A stretch of 64,000 bases of DNA from Manihot esculenta (taxonomy: Eukaryota > Streptophyta > Magnoliopsida > Malpighiales > Euphorbiaceae), in contig NC_035174.2 of the NCBI RefSeq assembly GCF_001659605.2, positions 24,626,027 to 24,690,026 on the forward strand, in the 5' to 3' direction. Both the position numbers and the translations under genes were made by a program. Positions 1 through 12,162 of the stretch are shown here, in pieces. The notes beneath the pieces are model-generated. The model saw only the letters and a program-made list of their open reading frames with translations. It was not told the DNA's origin and did no database searches. Position 1 is the stretch's first letter, and each line of letters opens with the position of its first letter.

Positions 1-85
1 TTCCTATTGTGCTTGACCTCCTATAACGTCTATGAGCCCGACACTCTAGGTCCGACCATATGAACCTAGGGCTCTGATACCACTC
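1..85 (-). mobile_element. Start of internal region with tRNA-iMet primer-binding site, chromovirus-like element A
   Basis: Read on the minus strand, the LTR end at 86 is followed after three bases by TGGTATCAGAGC (71-82 on the plus strand as its complement). This is the classical site complementary to the 3' end of initiator Met-tRNA. The next ~70 bases match 61126-61195, the leader of the plus-strand element at the right edge, so both belong to one family. The rest of this element lies left of the window. Confidence 0.85.
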
Positions 86-2245
86 TGTAATGACCCGGAA
101 ATCCGGACCGCTATCGGCGCTAGGATCCAGATCGGCTTAAGGCCGCCGGGAACCGTAGTAAGCCTGACATAACCTGTAAACCTGTTTAATTCCCATACAT
201 GATCAACAAATCTCATAAATCTGTAAACATTCTCATATATCAACCAAGCTCATCCTGTACATTAGCATATACATAAACATAAACCTCCACTGGAGCCCTC
301 ATCAAATACTCCAATGGGGTATCTCATCATACACAAGAACTTGGTTGACTCATAACATCAAAACTTATAAACATAAAGATCATGTATACAAAGGGGATAA
401 CCATGTTCAAAAGGGGTCAAGCACAAACTCTAATCCTCAATATCATTAATACATTACATGACTTGCACATTACTCTTACATTACAACATTTATCATGTCC
501 ACAACTAACTATTACAACACAGGCATGAATCTACTCTTCCTGACCTCCTGGCCTATCCCGTACCTGCACACCTGGGGGTTAGGGGAAAGGGGTGAGCTAC
601 AAGAGCCCAGTGAGCAGAATAATAAAACATCACATTTTTGAATTCATGCTTTCATGAAATGCGTCACATCAAGGGTAAACCTGTCACCAGCTAGTCCCAT
701 CGTCATAACTAATGCCAGCGGCGTAGTCAAAGGCTCACTGGACTTCCTGTAAACATAACATAACTTACACTGCCCCAAGGCCTTATTAGGCACTTGGTCT
801 TGGCGTCCCATAGTGCCAGGGGCGTAGTCAAAGGCTCCCTGGTCTTTCTTTCTCATAGTGCCAGGGGCGTAGTCATAGGCTCCCTGGTCTTCCTGCCAGG
901 AACTAGTGGATCATCCAGCATTTACCCACATCAACAACATAATATGCAATGCAACATATTCGTGATGTCTAATGCAAGCAACCTAGAATATCACATGGCA
1001 ATCGTGATGCATGAACGTGCTCAAAATTATATTTCATTGATTTAAAACTTATGAGTTTATTCTACTCACCTTTGGCTGAAGCTTTACTGACTCGGGAGCA
1101 GCTGAACTCACTGCTGAGGTCTTCGGTTCCTCGGGTCCGAACCTACACAGGTGGACTCAAATGAGGGACCAACATACTATAACATAACTCTAAAAACATC
1201 CCCCAAAAACCCCCTAAAACATCATGAAAACATCATATAAAAACATGCAAGAAATGGCTGAACAGGGCACTTTCGGCGGCAGGTTCGGCGGCCGAAAGTC
1301 CCTCCAGAGCCGAAAGTCAGGCACTTTCGGCGGCACCTTTGGCGGCCGAAAGTCCCAGACAGATCCGAAAGTCTTCTTTCGGGGGCAAGCTTCGGCAGCC
1401 GAATGCTGCCTCCACAAGGGGGTTCGGCGGCCGAAAGTCCCTTCGGCTGCCGAACCTGGTTTCTCCCAGAATGGCAGAAACTTGGTTCACACGAACCTCT
1501 TGCCTCCCAAAACTTCAAATCATGCATAAAACTCAACTAAAACATGCATACAAGTTCCTAGGGGTCTCAAGACATCATATACCCCAACTACAACACTCCA
1601 AACATACTCAAACAAGCCACATTGTTCAAAATATCAATATTAACCCATAAACTCAACATATATCCTAACATGCATTTCTACCCAAAGAACTCATCAAAAC
1701 TTACTTAAAACACATAAGGAGCTTAAGATCGGCCCTTACCTCTTGAAGATCGAGAGAGAGACGACCTAAACTTGGAGATCCAAGAAAATAAGCTCCTGGG
1801 TTTCCAAAGCTCCAAAACTTTGTTTAAAAGCTCAAAACTTGCAATGTGGGGTTAAAACTCAAGAAAAATGGAGAAGATTTGGAGAAAGAACACAAGATTT
1901 GGGGAGAGGGAGGTCGGAAGCTAACTGTGGCCGAAAATGGGAGAAAGCTCGCCCATTTCGGCTAAGTGCCCCTTTTATAGGTGGCTGGCCAGGCCACGTT
2001 CGGGGGCCAAAAGTGCCTCCGCATCCATGCAATGTTCGGCGGCCGAACTTGACTTTCGGCGGCCGAACCTGGGTTTTCCTCCAAAGACTTTTCATTCAAA
2101 AACTCATTTTATTACATACTTAAAACCATTAAAAACATGAAAACATTTTATAAATACATGATTTTACCCTTTCTAGAGGTCTCCGACATCCGAGATTCCA
2201 CCGGACGGTAGGAATTCTGGTATCGGAGTCTAGCCGGGTATTACA
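86..2245 (-). repeat. 5' LTR of chromovirus-like element A (2160 bp)
   Basis: On the minus strand it begins TGTAATACCCGGCTAG at 2245 and ends with TTACA at 86, directly before the Met-tRNA primer site. The same ends are found in four other copies here (19310, 46486, 51178, 58786). A TATA-like box lies near 1972-1980 on the minus strand. Copies of the palindromic word TTCGGCGGCCGAA are at 1284-1296, 1423-1435, 2035-2047 and 2055-2067, the last two 20 bp apart. A three-unit minisatellite lies at 711-893. Short ORFs rich in FGGRK, SAAE or RPPN are by-products of the palindrome and not genes. Confidence 0.9.
711..893 (-). repeat. Short minisatellite inside LTR A, three units
   Basis: Three copies of a ~35-base core (on the plus strand GTGCCAGGGGCGTAGTC followed by a GGCTCCCTGGTC-like segment) start near 711, 813 and 859. 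Related cores occur at the same relative place in the LTRs at 19310 (five units) and 58786 (three units), so this is a copy-number-variable part of the LTR. Confidence 0.75.
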
Positions 2246-2250
2246 GAAAA

Positions 2251-2523
2251 GAACCTTATTAAGCTGCTTCTTGCCCAAATCTTTCAAGTAATCAGTCAAC
2301 CATATCATCTTCTTACTAGATTCAGCAATTGCAATATATTTAGGCTTTATAGATGACATAGAGACACACTTCTAAAGTTTAGACATCCAGCTCACTGCTG
2401 TCCCATCTATAGTGTAGACATACTCATATGTGCTTTTGCTTGTATCCACATCTCCACTAAGATCAGCATCAACAAAACCTTTTAATGCCACCTTGCCATT
2501 CCCATAACACAGTGATATACTAG
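2251..2523 (-). pseudogene. Ty1/copia pol remnant, RNase H end
   Basis: Minus-strand translation gives a copia RNase H-like segment: a VDADLSGD-type stretch, a YVYTIDGTAVSWMSKL stretch, then KPKYIAIAESSKKMIWL. It contains an in-frame TAG between SKL and KCV, where a CAG glutamine codon is the likely ancestor. It is the continuation of the RT fragment at 7834-8558. The two are separated by the solo LTR at 2529-7829, and the reading joins again across that LTR. The C-terminal end is cut off by chromovirus LTR A at 2245. Confidence 0.8.
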
Positions 2524-2710
2524 TTATTTGTTAGTGTAAGCCTTAGTACCATGTACATCGTAAAGACATTTTATCTACGATAAATAAAGACGAGACATTT
2601 GTTTTATCACGTTATTTATTACAGTGCATTTTCAATTGATAAAACATCCTATTCAGTTAGGTCTGTTCAAGTTATCAAGTATGAGGCACTTAGTAGTAAA
2701 ACCTTAGAAC

Positions 2711-4480
2711 TGTTAGTGTATTTGCCCAAGGCCATTATCTTGGACTTTTTTGTATGTCATTTTGGTTATTAATAAAAAAAGGTTTTATTATCATTATTAT
2801 TTATTTGTACGTTACATAATAATGATTAATATCCTTAGTTACTTATTATTCTGGTGATAATAATAAAATATGACTAATATGATTATTGATTGATAATCAT
2901 GAGATGATTATGTATATAATGATATAATTCAATAATTATAGATACTTGTTAGATAACAAAGTATTGGATGGACCCGCATTGAGATCACTACATGTGTCAT
3001 TGTCATAAGTGAATCTCAAAATAGTTATGTCTTAATCCTTGGACTTGAGATTGTCATAGTTTCTAACATAAGGACTGTTATGTTTTGACATAACCAAACA
3101 TTATCTTCAATTGGATAATCATAAGGTTATGATTGAGCATAATATTAACATCCTTAGTTACTTATTATTCTGGCGATAATAATAAAATATGACTAGTATG
3201 ATTATTGATTGATAATCATGAGATGATTATGTATATAATGATATAATTCAATAATCATAGATACTTGTTAGAGAACAAAGTATTGGATGGACCCGCATTG
3301 AGACCACTACATGAGTTATTGTCATAAGTGAATCTCAAAATAGTTATGTCTTAATCCTTGGACTTGAGATTGTCATAGTTTCTAATATAAGGACTGTTAT
3401 GTTTTGACATAACCAAACATTGTCTTCAATTGGATAATCATAAGGTTATGATTGAGCATAATAGAAATTATGTAGAGGATATTGAACAATCAAGATAGAA
3501 TTTATCCCTCTCTTTAAGAGAGATATCTTTTGGGCCCCTCGATAAGTGAGACTGAGAAATGAATTGCTATACTCAAATAAATTAATAGTGTGATCAATAT
3601 CATTTGGTTTTATCAATCTACTTAGAGAGCGAGAAATCATAAGTTTGAATATCATAAGTTTGACATTGACCATGACTTATGTTCAAACTAGATATCGCGT
3701 GATAAATGAATTAATACATATTTTATTAGGCTTTATCGGACTATCGATCCTCATATTAATTGGGTAGTCATAATGTCTTGCTAAAGGCCGCTTATGATTT
3801 ATGGGCCTTGTGGGACTAGGCCTATTGCCGATTAATGTGAGCCTATTGGATCACACACAATAGAATTTTGTTGATGTGCTATGTCATATTAATAGGCTAA
3901 AAGCCCATTAGTATAATTAATAATAATAAATATGTTATTATTATTAATCTTAATTATTTATTATTATAAGATAATAATATTTAATAGATTTGCAGTCTAT
4001 CTGTAACTGTTACAGATAAAAGATTTTTTTGTTTTTCTTTTCAAAATAGACTTATACATAAGATATTTGAGTATCTGCGAGATTGTGATAATTTATTATG
4101 AATACAACTCTTTTACGAAAAGAAGTGTGGGAAAACAAAAAGTCTGAAAAATGAATAAAACTTCTTCTGCAAATTATGGGAGTAAGGTTTTGGAGAAATC
4201 ATTTTTCTGAATTACAGATTGGGGAGCACAAAGCTTATCCATCCATTGAAAGAGCTGGCACTCTAGAATGATAAAAGACGTTCGAATGGATACTATTGAG
4301 ATTGTTCGTTTCAAAAGCAGTACCATCAGTCCAGAACCATAACTTCTCGATGAGATTAACAGGTTAGTCTCTTATCCTTCCTTTCGAAATAAATAAAGCA
4401 ATTGGATCCTGGAAGGGAAACAAAGATTTTTATTTTCCGCTGCGTATTTTGGGTTGCAGTAATCTCTGTATTTCCTAACA
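2711..4480 (+). mobile_element. Solo LTR (family C, copia-type, 1770 bp)
   Basis: It starts TGTTAGTGTATTTGCC and ends TTTCCTAACA, with near-matching flanks AGAAC (2706-2710) and GGAAC (4481-4485). The minus-strand LTR at 8561-10006 belongs to the same family: its ends match in reverse complement, including the segment TTGCAGTAATCTCTG near the 3' end. The extra length over that copy (about 320 bp) is explained by the internal 319-bp tandem duplication. No internal region follows, so I read it as a solo LTR. Confidence 0.75.
2825..3462. repeat. 319-bp tandem duplication inside solo LTR
   Basis: Two head-to-tail copies, 2825-3143 and 3144-3462, run from ATTAATATCCTTAG (ATTAACATCCTTAG in copy 2) to GAGCATAAT. 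They differ at only a few positions by eye. The related LTR at 8561-10006 has a single copy, so the duplication arose after the two LTRs separated or in this lineage only. Confidence 0.9.
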
Positions 4481-4553
4481 GGAACTTTAAAGGACAACAT
4501 TCTAAACTTCCCTAGTTAATCATTGTCATGGGAGTGACATTGAACTAAGGCTA

Positions 4554-6300
4554 TGATAGAGCACATTTTAGTCCATTTTATCTTGATATTATTGATGATT
4601 ATTTACATAATTTCTGCTTAATTTAGTGCTCTTGACATTATTTTGCAGAAAATGGTGAAATAGGACATTTTGGAGAAAATACCCCTAAAACTGCCTTAAT
4701 TGGAGCAAAAGAGTGCAAGCCCAAGTTAAAATCAAGTCAAGCTAAATAAGGAAAGTTCTAAATAAGGAAAGTGGCAAAGAAGGAAAGAACATTCAGCCAA
4801 AGCAATTTGAAATTCAAATTTCAAATCTCCAAGCAGCATTTTCCTTATTCAAGAAGCCAAGTCTCAAGTTGCCATATATGAGGAGCCAAATAAGGAAAGT
4901 ATTTTGAAATTTAAATCTTCAAGATTCATATTCAAATTTTGAATTTTAAAATCCAACTTGCTAAGGAAGCCAAATCTTGAAGATCACATGCTTGCCAACT
5001 CATACTTTGCACATTCAAAATTCACATGTACAAGGAAAGTCTACACCTTCCTTATTTGTGCATGGGCAGCAACTTGACACTTGGGCAGCCTTTTGGAAGC
5101 ACTTGGGCAGCCTCTTGAAGATGTATGGGCAGCAAAGACATCTGCACCAGCAATTAAATAATGGGCAGCCCCATTCCTTGCAATTGAGGACCAAACGCAC
5201 TCACCCATTCACGTGTGCATAAGCATGCATGGGACACGCACATGGACAGCAAATCAAAGTGCACGTGGACAGCAATTGAAGACCTAGGCAACTCCTCAAA
5301 TCCTATATAAGAAGTCCTTAAGTGGCCGGCAAAAACAATCTCCAATTCTTCCAAGATTCGGCGCAAGGCAGATTGCAATTTCTCTCCTTCTTCGGTTCAT
5401 CCGCCCCTTTTCTTTTCCTTTTAATTTCTGTTTTAATTCAGCCATGAGTGGCTGAATTCTCCTATTCTAGTTGAAGATTGATTGAAACTAAGGTTGTTTT
5501 ATGGATTGTGAGATTTGAACATAAACTATTTGTCTTTGATTAGTTCAATATTCATGCAATTGTGTGTTTGAATCCATGATTACTTTGTTGTTTCGATCAA
5601 ATTGACCACTTGATTCTTGATTGCAAGGTAATTGATTGTTAGTTGGGATAATTTTTAGTCCGTAATTGCTGGAATTATTCTAACATAAGAACACTTGGTG
5701 TAATAACTAAGAAATTGTGTGATCTAGCAACATCTCCATGCGTTTGGATAGCTAGAATTGGATCTCTCTATTTCTTCATGCAATTGACAATTGTTTTAAT
5801 GCCTAAGACCCAAGGACGTTCCTTGGCAATTTGTTAATTAGTAATTGATTAGAGGACGTTCCCTAATTAATTTAATCATAAGGAGAGACGTGGTGGTGAG
5901 AAGCGTTTTCCATCTCCATAACTAATCTATTGAACCAATCAAGAGAACATAAGTTTCAATGATCAATCCAAACAAACAAAGTGGATCCATCTCTTCAACT
6001 AGACCTTTCTCATATTGATTTCTCTCTTATTTTAATTACTTGCTTATTTAATTGCTTTCAGTAGTTGTTAATCAAATCAACCTCAAAACCCCCCCTTTTT
6101 ATTTTTATTGCACTTTACTTTTGTTCTGCTTTCAGTTACTTGCTTTCAGCTACACTTTCAGTTAATTCTCTTGATCTTGTTGAGAAAAATAGATAAGTTT
6201 ACAATTCTCTATGGATTCGATCATTTACCACTATCTGCAGTTGTAAAATTGTTGATAACCGGAAATGTTATTTTTGACCGGCTTCGACAACCGTGAGTCA
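4554..6300 (+). mobile_element. Solo LTR, Athila-like family (1747 bp)
   Basis: It starts TGATAGAGCACATTTTAG and ends in a GACCGGCTTCGACAACCG-containing terminus plus TGAGTCA. Both ends match the LTRs of the element at 23034-31705 (TGATAGAGCATATTTTAG and the same GACCGGCTTCGACAACCG block). A perfect 5-bp duplication GGCTA flanks it (4549-4553 and 6301-6305). A TATA-like CTATATAAG lies near 5303. No internal sequence is present, so it is a recombination-derived solo LTR sitting inside solo LTR B. Unlike the 23034 element, it lacks the TTCGGC palindromes. Confidence 0.9.
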
Positions 6301-7833
6301 GGCTAGTATGGTCTCTATGAGATATCATGTTTTACGAGTCATAGGATATTGGATATCAATCAGAGAATATAAATACAAGTTAAGAACGTTGTATTCAGAA
6401 ACAATCCACTTACGAGAATACTATATGGTTGAAAGTCATAACTGTACCTCTAGTGATACTTGCACTAGAAGTCCTTAGATTGAAAATCTCTATGGATGCC
6501 TAAATGAGTCCTCATATACTTTGATTTACACCTAACATGCCCATAAATGGGTTGGCAAGTACAGATATGATTGAGTATGCCACAATTCATGCTAAGCAAT
6601 ATGAGAGAAGTGAAGAGATTACCTCTCTCAAAGAAAGAGAAAAATATCATCGGCCACTTTACTAGTGAAACTAAGAAGAGTGTGGCCACAACCAAGTTTA
6701 TGATAAGAGTTATCATCAATTTGACTGATTCAATATCACTAATAGTTCAAGAAAAATGATTTAGCGATGAGTAAGGATGATTTATTCCATGCCTTATGCA
6801 AATCATGATATTTTATGGCAAAAAATTATACTAGTTCACTAGTAGGGTGATTTTCTAAGCAAATTCATAGCTATTCAATTTGGGTAATTATAATGTCTTG
6901 TTAGAGACCAATTATAATTTATGAACCTTAAAAATCCATTGCTAACATTGAATAATCCTACAGGATCACACACGATGAAATTTGGGCAAAGGAGACTTTG
7001 GTCTTTTCCATATCTGGCCATTAATAAGTGTTTTGTTTAAAATATTATCAATAGGCTCAAGTGAATTTCAGCACACATTTCTAGGCCCACTTAATGTAGC
7101 TTAAGGTCTAATATAATTAGTTAATTAAAAGGTTTAATTAATTAGTTAAGAGAGAGAGCGTCCTAATAGGATTAGAGCTTGTTTTAAGGAAGTTTATTTT
7201 GAATTAAATGCCAATATCTAATTGGATTTGAATTCAAATTAAGTCAAATTTTCTCTCCTGAATTTCTACTTCTTTTGGCCGAATTTGGGTGACTAAAATA
7301 AAGGAATACTACTCTAATTGGTCTCTCAATAGGCGGCCACATATAAGTAAGAAAAAAGAGAGAGAAACTTATTTTCTTCCTCCTCATCTCTTTGGCCAAA
7401 CCTCTTAGAGAAAAAGAAGAGATTTTTCTCCTACTTACTCTGAAGTTTTTGACACTAAACATATCAGAAGATTGATAGAGATCAGATCTCCAATTCTCTT
7501 CCTAAGCCGAATTCACAAAACGAAAAGAAACAGGCAAATATTCAAGGAGCTAGCAAACTTCCTTTTGTCGACAATTTCAGTGTGTGAAATCATAGAGAGG
7601 AGTCTCTATTGGGCAGTCCCTTGGTCACATTTTGCTGTTGGAGAGGAGATTAAAAAGGTGATTTTGATTCGTTTTGTTTTGGTCTAGTCTTGCAAACAAT
7701 TCAGCAAATGTAACTCTTACACTTTTAATGCCATTGTTGCATGCATCGACTCTTGTTTGTTCTTATAGCTTAAAATTATTTTGTTTTCTCCTATGCCAAT
7801 CTGATATTAAGCTTATAATATTTCCAACACTGT

Positions 7834-8558
7834 TCCTTTCAAGCATCTTAGAAGCTACTTCATAGCTTCCCAATGCTCTTTCCCTGGATCTGACATATAT
7901 CTGCTCACAGCTCCCACTGAATGTGCTATATCAAGTTTAGTGCAGACTATAGCATACATCAAACTCCCAACTGCAGAAGCATAAGGTACTTTTGCCATGT
8001 GATCATGCTGCATAGCTGTCTTGGGTGATTGCTCCTTTGACAATTTGAGATAGTTAGCCAAAGGCGTGCTCCTGGGTTTAGCATCATCAACTCTGAACCT
8101 AGACAATACCTTCTCAATGGATTGCTCTTGGGACAAATTTAGAATTCCAATAGACCTATCCTGAAAAATCCTCATCCCTATAATCTGTTTTGCTGAACCC
8201 AAATCCTTCATCTCAAACTCTAATGATAGTCTCTCTTTAAGATTATTAATCTCCTCCATACTTGACCTTGCAATTAACGTATCATCTACATATAAGAGTT
8301 AAATAACAAAGAAGTCAGTAGACTTCTTAATATAACAACACTAATCCTTTTCACTCCTATGAAAATCGTTTCTGCACATGAAAGAGTCAAACTTCTTATA
8401 CCATTGTCTTGGAGCCTGTTTCAACCCATACAAACTCCTCTTGAGCTTGTACACCATGTGTTCCTTACCAGAAACCTCATATCCCTGTGGTTGCTGCATA
8501 TAGATCTCTTCCTCTAGATCCCTATGTAAACATGTTGTTTTTATATCCATATGCTCAA
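7834..8558 (-). pseudogene. Ty1/copia pol remnant, reverse transcriptase part
   Basis: Minus-strand reading from 8558 gives a copia [49 protein letters not shown], then after a TAG and a TAA the catalytic YVDD (LLYVDDTLIA), followed by SLEFEMKDLGSAKQIIGM and YASAVGSLMYAIVCTKLDIA. It ends at HWEAMK, a TAG (probably from a Trp codon) and LLRCLKGT. The reading continues at 2523 beyond an inserted solo LTR. The N-terminal RT and all of gag and integrase are missing; upstream sequence is replaced by the LTR at 8561. Confidence 0.85.
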
Positions 8559-8560
8559 GG

Positions 8561-10006
8561 TGTAAGAAAATCCAGAGATTACTGCAACTCAAAATTACGC
8601 AGCGAAAACTAAAAATCTCCATTTTCCATTTTAGGATCTGAGTACTTCATTTTTTTGAAAAGAATGATAAGAGACTAACCTTTTAGACTTGACGAAAAGA
8701 GACAGTTTTGGACTGATGGTCCTGCTTCTAAAACGAACACCTTCAATGGTATCCACACGAATGTTTCCGTCTCGAGTGCTAGCTCTCTCAACTGATGGAT
8801 AAGCTATGTGCTTCCCAATCTGGAACCCAGAAAAATAATCACTCAAAAAACCTTGTTCCCACAATTCAAAGAAGGTCTTTTATTCATTTTTCAGTTTTTT
8901 CGTTTTCCCACGCTTCTTTTCGTAAAGAGTTGTGTTCATAACCAACTATCACAATCTCGCAGATACTCAAATATCTATGTGATAAGTCTTTTTCAAAAGG
9001 AAAATGAAAATCTTTTATCTGTAACAATTACAAATAGATTGCAAATCTTTTAAATATTATTATCTTATAATAATAAATAATTAATATTAATAATAATAAC
9101 ATCTTTATTATTATTAATTATACTAATGGGCTTTTAGCCTATTAATATGACATACACATCAACAACGTTCTTTTGTTTGTAACCCAATAGGTTCACATTA
9201 ATTGGCAATAGATTCAGTCCCGCAAGGCCCGTAAATCATAAGTGGCCTCTAGTAAGACATTATGACTATCCAATTAATATGAGGATCGATAGTCCGATAA
9301 AGCCTAATAAACAGAATATATATTAATCCTTTTGTCACATGATATCTAGTTTGAACATAAGTCATAGTCAATGTCAAACTTATAATGTTTAAACTTATGA
9401 TTTCTCGATCTCTAAGTGGACTGATAAAACCAAATGATATTGATCACACTATTAATTCATTTGAGCACGGCCATGCATTTCTCAGTCTCACTTATCGAGG
9501 GACTCAGAAGATATCTCTCTAAAAAAAAGGACAAATTCTATCTTGATTGTCAATATTCTCTACATAATTTCTATTATGCTCAATTATAACCTTTATGATT
9601 ATTCGGTTAAAGACAATATTTGGTTCTGTCAAAATATAACAGTACTTATGTTGAAAATTATGACAATCTCAAGTTAAAGGATTAAAATATAACTATCTTG
9701 AGATTAGCTTATGACAATAATTAATGTAGTAATTTCAATGTGGGTCCATCCAATACTTTATTCTCTAACAAGTATCTATGATTATTGATTTATATCACCA
9801 TAAACATAATCATCTCATGAATATCAATCAATATACATACTAGTTATATATATTATTATCTCTATAATAATAAAAAATCAGAAATATAAATTATTATTAT
9901 GTGATATGAAAATAAATAAAAATGATAACAAATTAAACCTCTTTATTAATAATAAAATGAATAACTTAAAGGTCCAAATTAATGGCTTAGGACACATACA
10001 CTAACA
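8561..10006 (-). mobile_element. LTR of copia-type family C (minus strand, 1446 bp)
   Basis: In reverse complement it runs TGTTAGTGTATGTGTCC to TTTTCTTACA and aligns with the solo LTR at 2711-4480. Its 3' end abuts copia RT sequence directly, with no primer-binding site. Flanks CAAGG and AAAAT do not match. It is either a solo LTR whose right flank was later lost, or the 5' LTR of the copia remnant after deletion of the leader, gag, integrase and N-terminal RT. I cannot decide between these. Confidence 0.65.
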
Positions 10007-10732
10007 AAAATAATGTAATCATATACGAATGAAGAAAAAGAGCTAAACTTTTATATGTGATGATAATCATGAAAAAATACGAGATGATGTTGTTATGAAA
10101 TATGTGCTAAATTAAAGAATAGTATGATATCAAATGACAATTGAAAGTATAATTATAAATGTGTTTTTTTTTATGTACCATAGGTTGAAATACTAATAAT
10201 ACAGAGGAAACTCTACCAAAATTTTAGCTTAAAATCTCACATTTACTTTACTTACTTTATGAAATTTACATTAACTACCTAATAACTTAGTAATTATACA
10301 TAAAAAAGAAATGGTTTAATTTTTAAATATTTAACAAAGTGTAGTTTTTTTACTCTTGTCTATACTTAGACAAGGTAACTAGACAAGGTAAGAGGTGTTA
10401 CAATATTTTTTTTTTTTCAACTCTGAATGGAAATTAAATTTGAGAGCTGATAATATTAAAGACTACTCCAACGCTAATGAAATAAAATCTGTTGATTGTT
10501 TAATATCTTTTATATGTTAAGATTTTATCTTGATTAATAATTTTATGGGAAGTTACCTTACATCTACTAATAAATTTTGAAAATTTTGATTAAATTTTAT
10601 GTATCCATAATAGAATAATATTTTGGCTTGAAATCATGAATAGTTTCATGATATAAGTGATTGCCCTTTTAGGGGTATTAACAGATTACACTTATTCATG
10701 CCATAATACTTTGTCTTGTGTAAATTAATTAT
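10007..10732. other. AT-rich spacer without recognised feature
   Basis: Low-complexity AT-rich sequence with homopolymer runs. I see no coding segment, LTR end or RNA gene in it. Confidence 0.6.
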
Positions 10733-12153
10733 GAGAGATTTATGATTTAGTCTCTGTATATTGTTATTATTTATAAGTTAATCTCTGCATTTTTATAAAT
10801 ATATTAAAACATCTTTAATCTTTAACTCCGTTAACATTTTAGTTCTTCCATTCAATTTCTCCATTTCTGCCGTTAAAGGATCACAAAATGACCAAATTAC
10901 ACATATTAATTAGTTTTATCTTCTTCCTTAAGCTCGACCTAAACCTTTTCTTCCGATTTCAACAATCAATTTCCTTAAACAACAGCAACACCACCCCACA
11001 TCCATTTGAAACGCTGGCTATCCAGCCTTTCCCTTCACCAAATCGAGTCTGACCATTCTTTTTCTCTCCATGTCACGCGCCAATAGCCCCACCGCACCAT
11101 AATGCAACATCTCTTTCATTCTTTTTCGGAGTTGCATATCTGTTTCCTCCTCTCCATCACTAGCACCCGAGGCTCTTTGTGATTATTATGTTTGTGGACC
11201 TGAAAGAAGTCTCTGCATAAGGATTTGAACATTGATGGAATGCAAGCCTTTGCCAGAAGTGGTTGAATTGGTTTTCTGATTTAGGGATTGAAATGGTTTG
11301 CTGATTCATTCTTAAAGATTTGAAAGCGATAATTGTTAAGGGATGCAACTATAGATCGATGAAACCTAGCCATAAATGTGCCTGAAATAGAGTATTTTGA
11401 GCAGTTTATGCACTAATTCACTTTTCCAAACAACTCTTTGTTCATTAATTCATTCATATTCTACTTTTAGTATGGTAAATTTATTTGATTTGTCATTCCA
11501 GCCTTGGATTCTGCTGTGAGTTAATTGATTTATGGTTTGGAAGCTAATTCATTATTTTAAATGAATTTATTTGGATAATTTGTCCTTATGATTTTTGGGT
11601 AATTTGAATGAAATTTTTTTATGAGCATTAGGGATTAGAACTTTTGTTTGTATTGAATCAGATGGTATGAAATTTCTCCTGTGCATTAGAGATTGAAGTT
11701 TTTGTTTGGAAGGTGACTCAGTAATGGTTTATTCCAATAGTGTCTGATTTGGTTTAAATGATTGCGTTGCAATGGAGAAAAATTTGTAAGAAAAAAATTA
11801 TTAAGAGAAGGGTTGTTGATATTTATAGATTTTGGGATATGATGTTGCTTTTAATTTATAAATTTTAATTAAATTGTTATTGAGGTTTTTAGTTTGAGTT
11901 GAAAATATGTATTTTGATATAAAAGAAAGTTTTGATTTTTAATTAGAATTCCATTATCATAACAAGGGTAATTTAGGATTTTAAAACTTTTTTCTCTCCA
12001 TTTACTATAATTTGAAAAAAAAAACTTGAAATTGGATGAAAAAATTATTTTATTGTCGGAGAAAAAGATAAAAATATTTTAATTAATTTTTAAAAATATA
12101 AAGATTGATTTATAAATAATAATAATATTTAAAAACTAAATAGTAAATTTCTA
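10733..12153. mobile_element. Probable non-autonomous MULE-type DNA transposon
   Basis: The left ~110 bp (10733-10860) and the reverse complement of the right ~110 bp (12040-12153) align over most of their length; both contain an ATTATTTATAA segment followed by ATCT..TATTTTTA and an ACTCCG/TCTCCG block. The flanks ATTAATTAT (10724-10732) and ATTAGTTAT (12154-12162) form a 9-bp duplication with one mismatch, the size typical of Mutator-like elements. The interior (about 10930-11170) is more GC-rich than the surroundings. No transposase was found. Confidence 0.5.
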
Positions 12154-12162
12154 ATTAGTTAT

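Larger units (their letters stand above)
2529..7829 (+). mobile_element. Solo LTR (family B, TGTTAG...CAACA) split by two later solo LTRs
   Basis: It interrupts the copia pol reading frame exactly: the codons before 7830 and after 2524 (minus strand) are contiguous in the family. Flanks TTATT (2524-2528) and CTGTT (7830-7834) both differ by one base from TTGTT, the expected original site, which fits an aged 5-bp duplication. Without the nested LTRs at 2711-4480 and 4554-6300 and their duplications the unit is about 1.77 kb. It has no coding capacity. The 6301-7829 part is AT-rich; its short ORFs look spurious. Confidence 0.65.

Noticed and set aside
1222..1536. Overlapping ORFs on both strands in LTRs with FGGRK, SAAE and RPPN repeats
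   Set aside because: They are translations of the TTCGGC palindromes in all frames; the same happens in every LTR copy and there is no codon bias or start context.
8631..8864. 77-codon minus-strand ORF beside the copia RT
   Set aside because: Lies within the LTR at 8561-10006 and matches the LTR at 2711-4480 in DNA, not a conserved protein.
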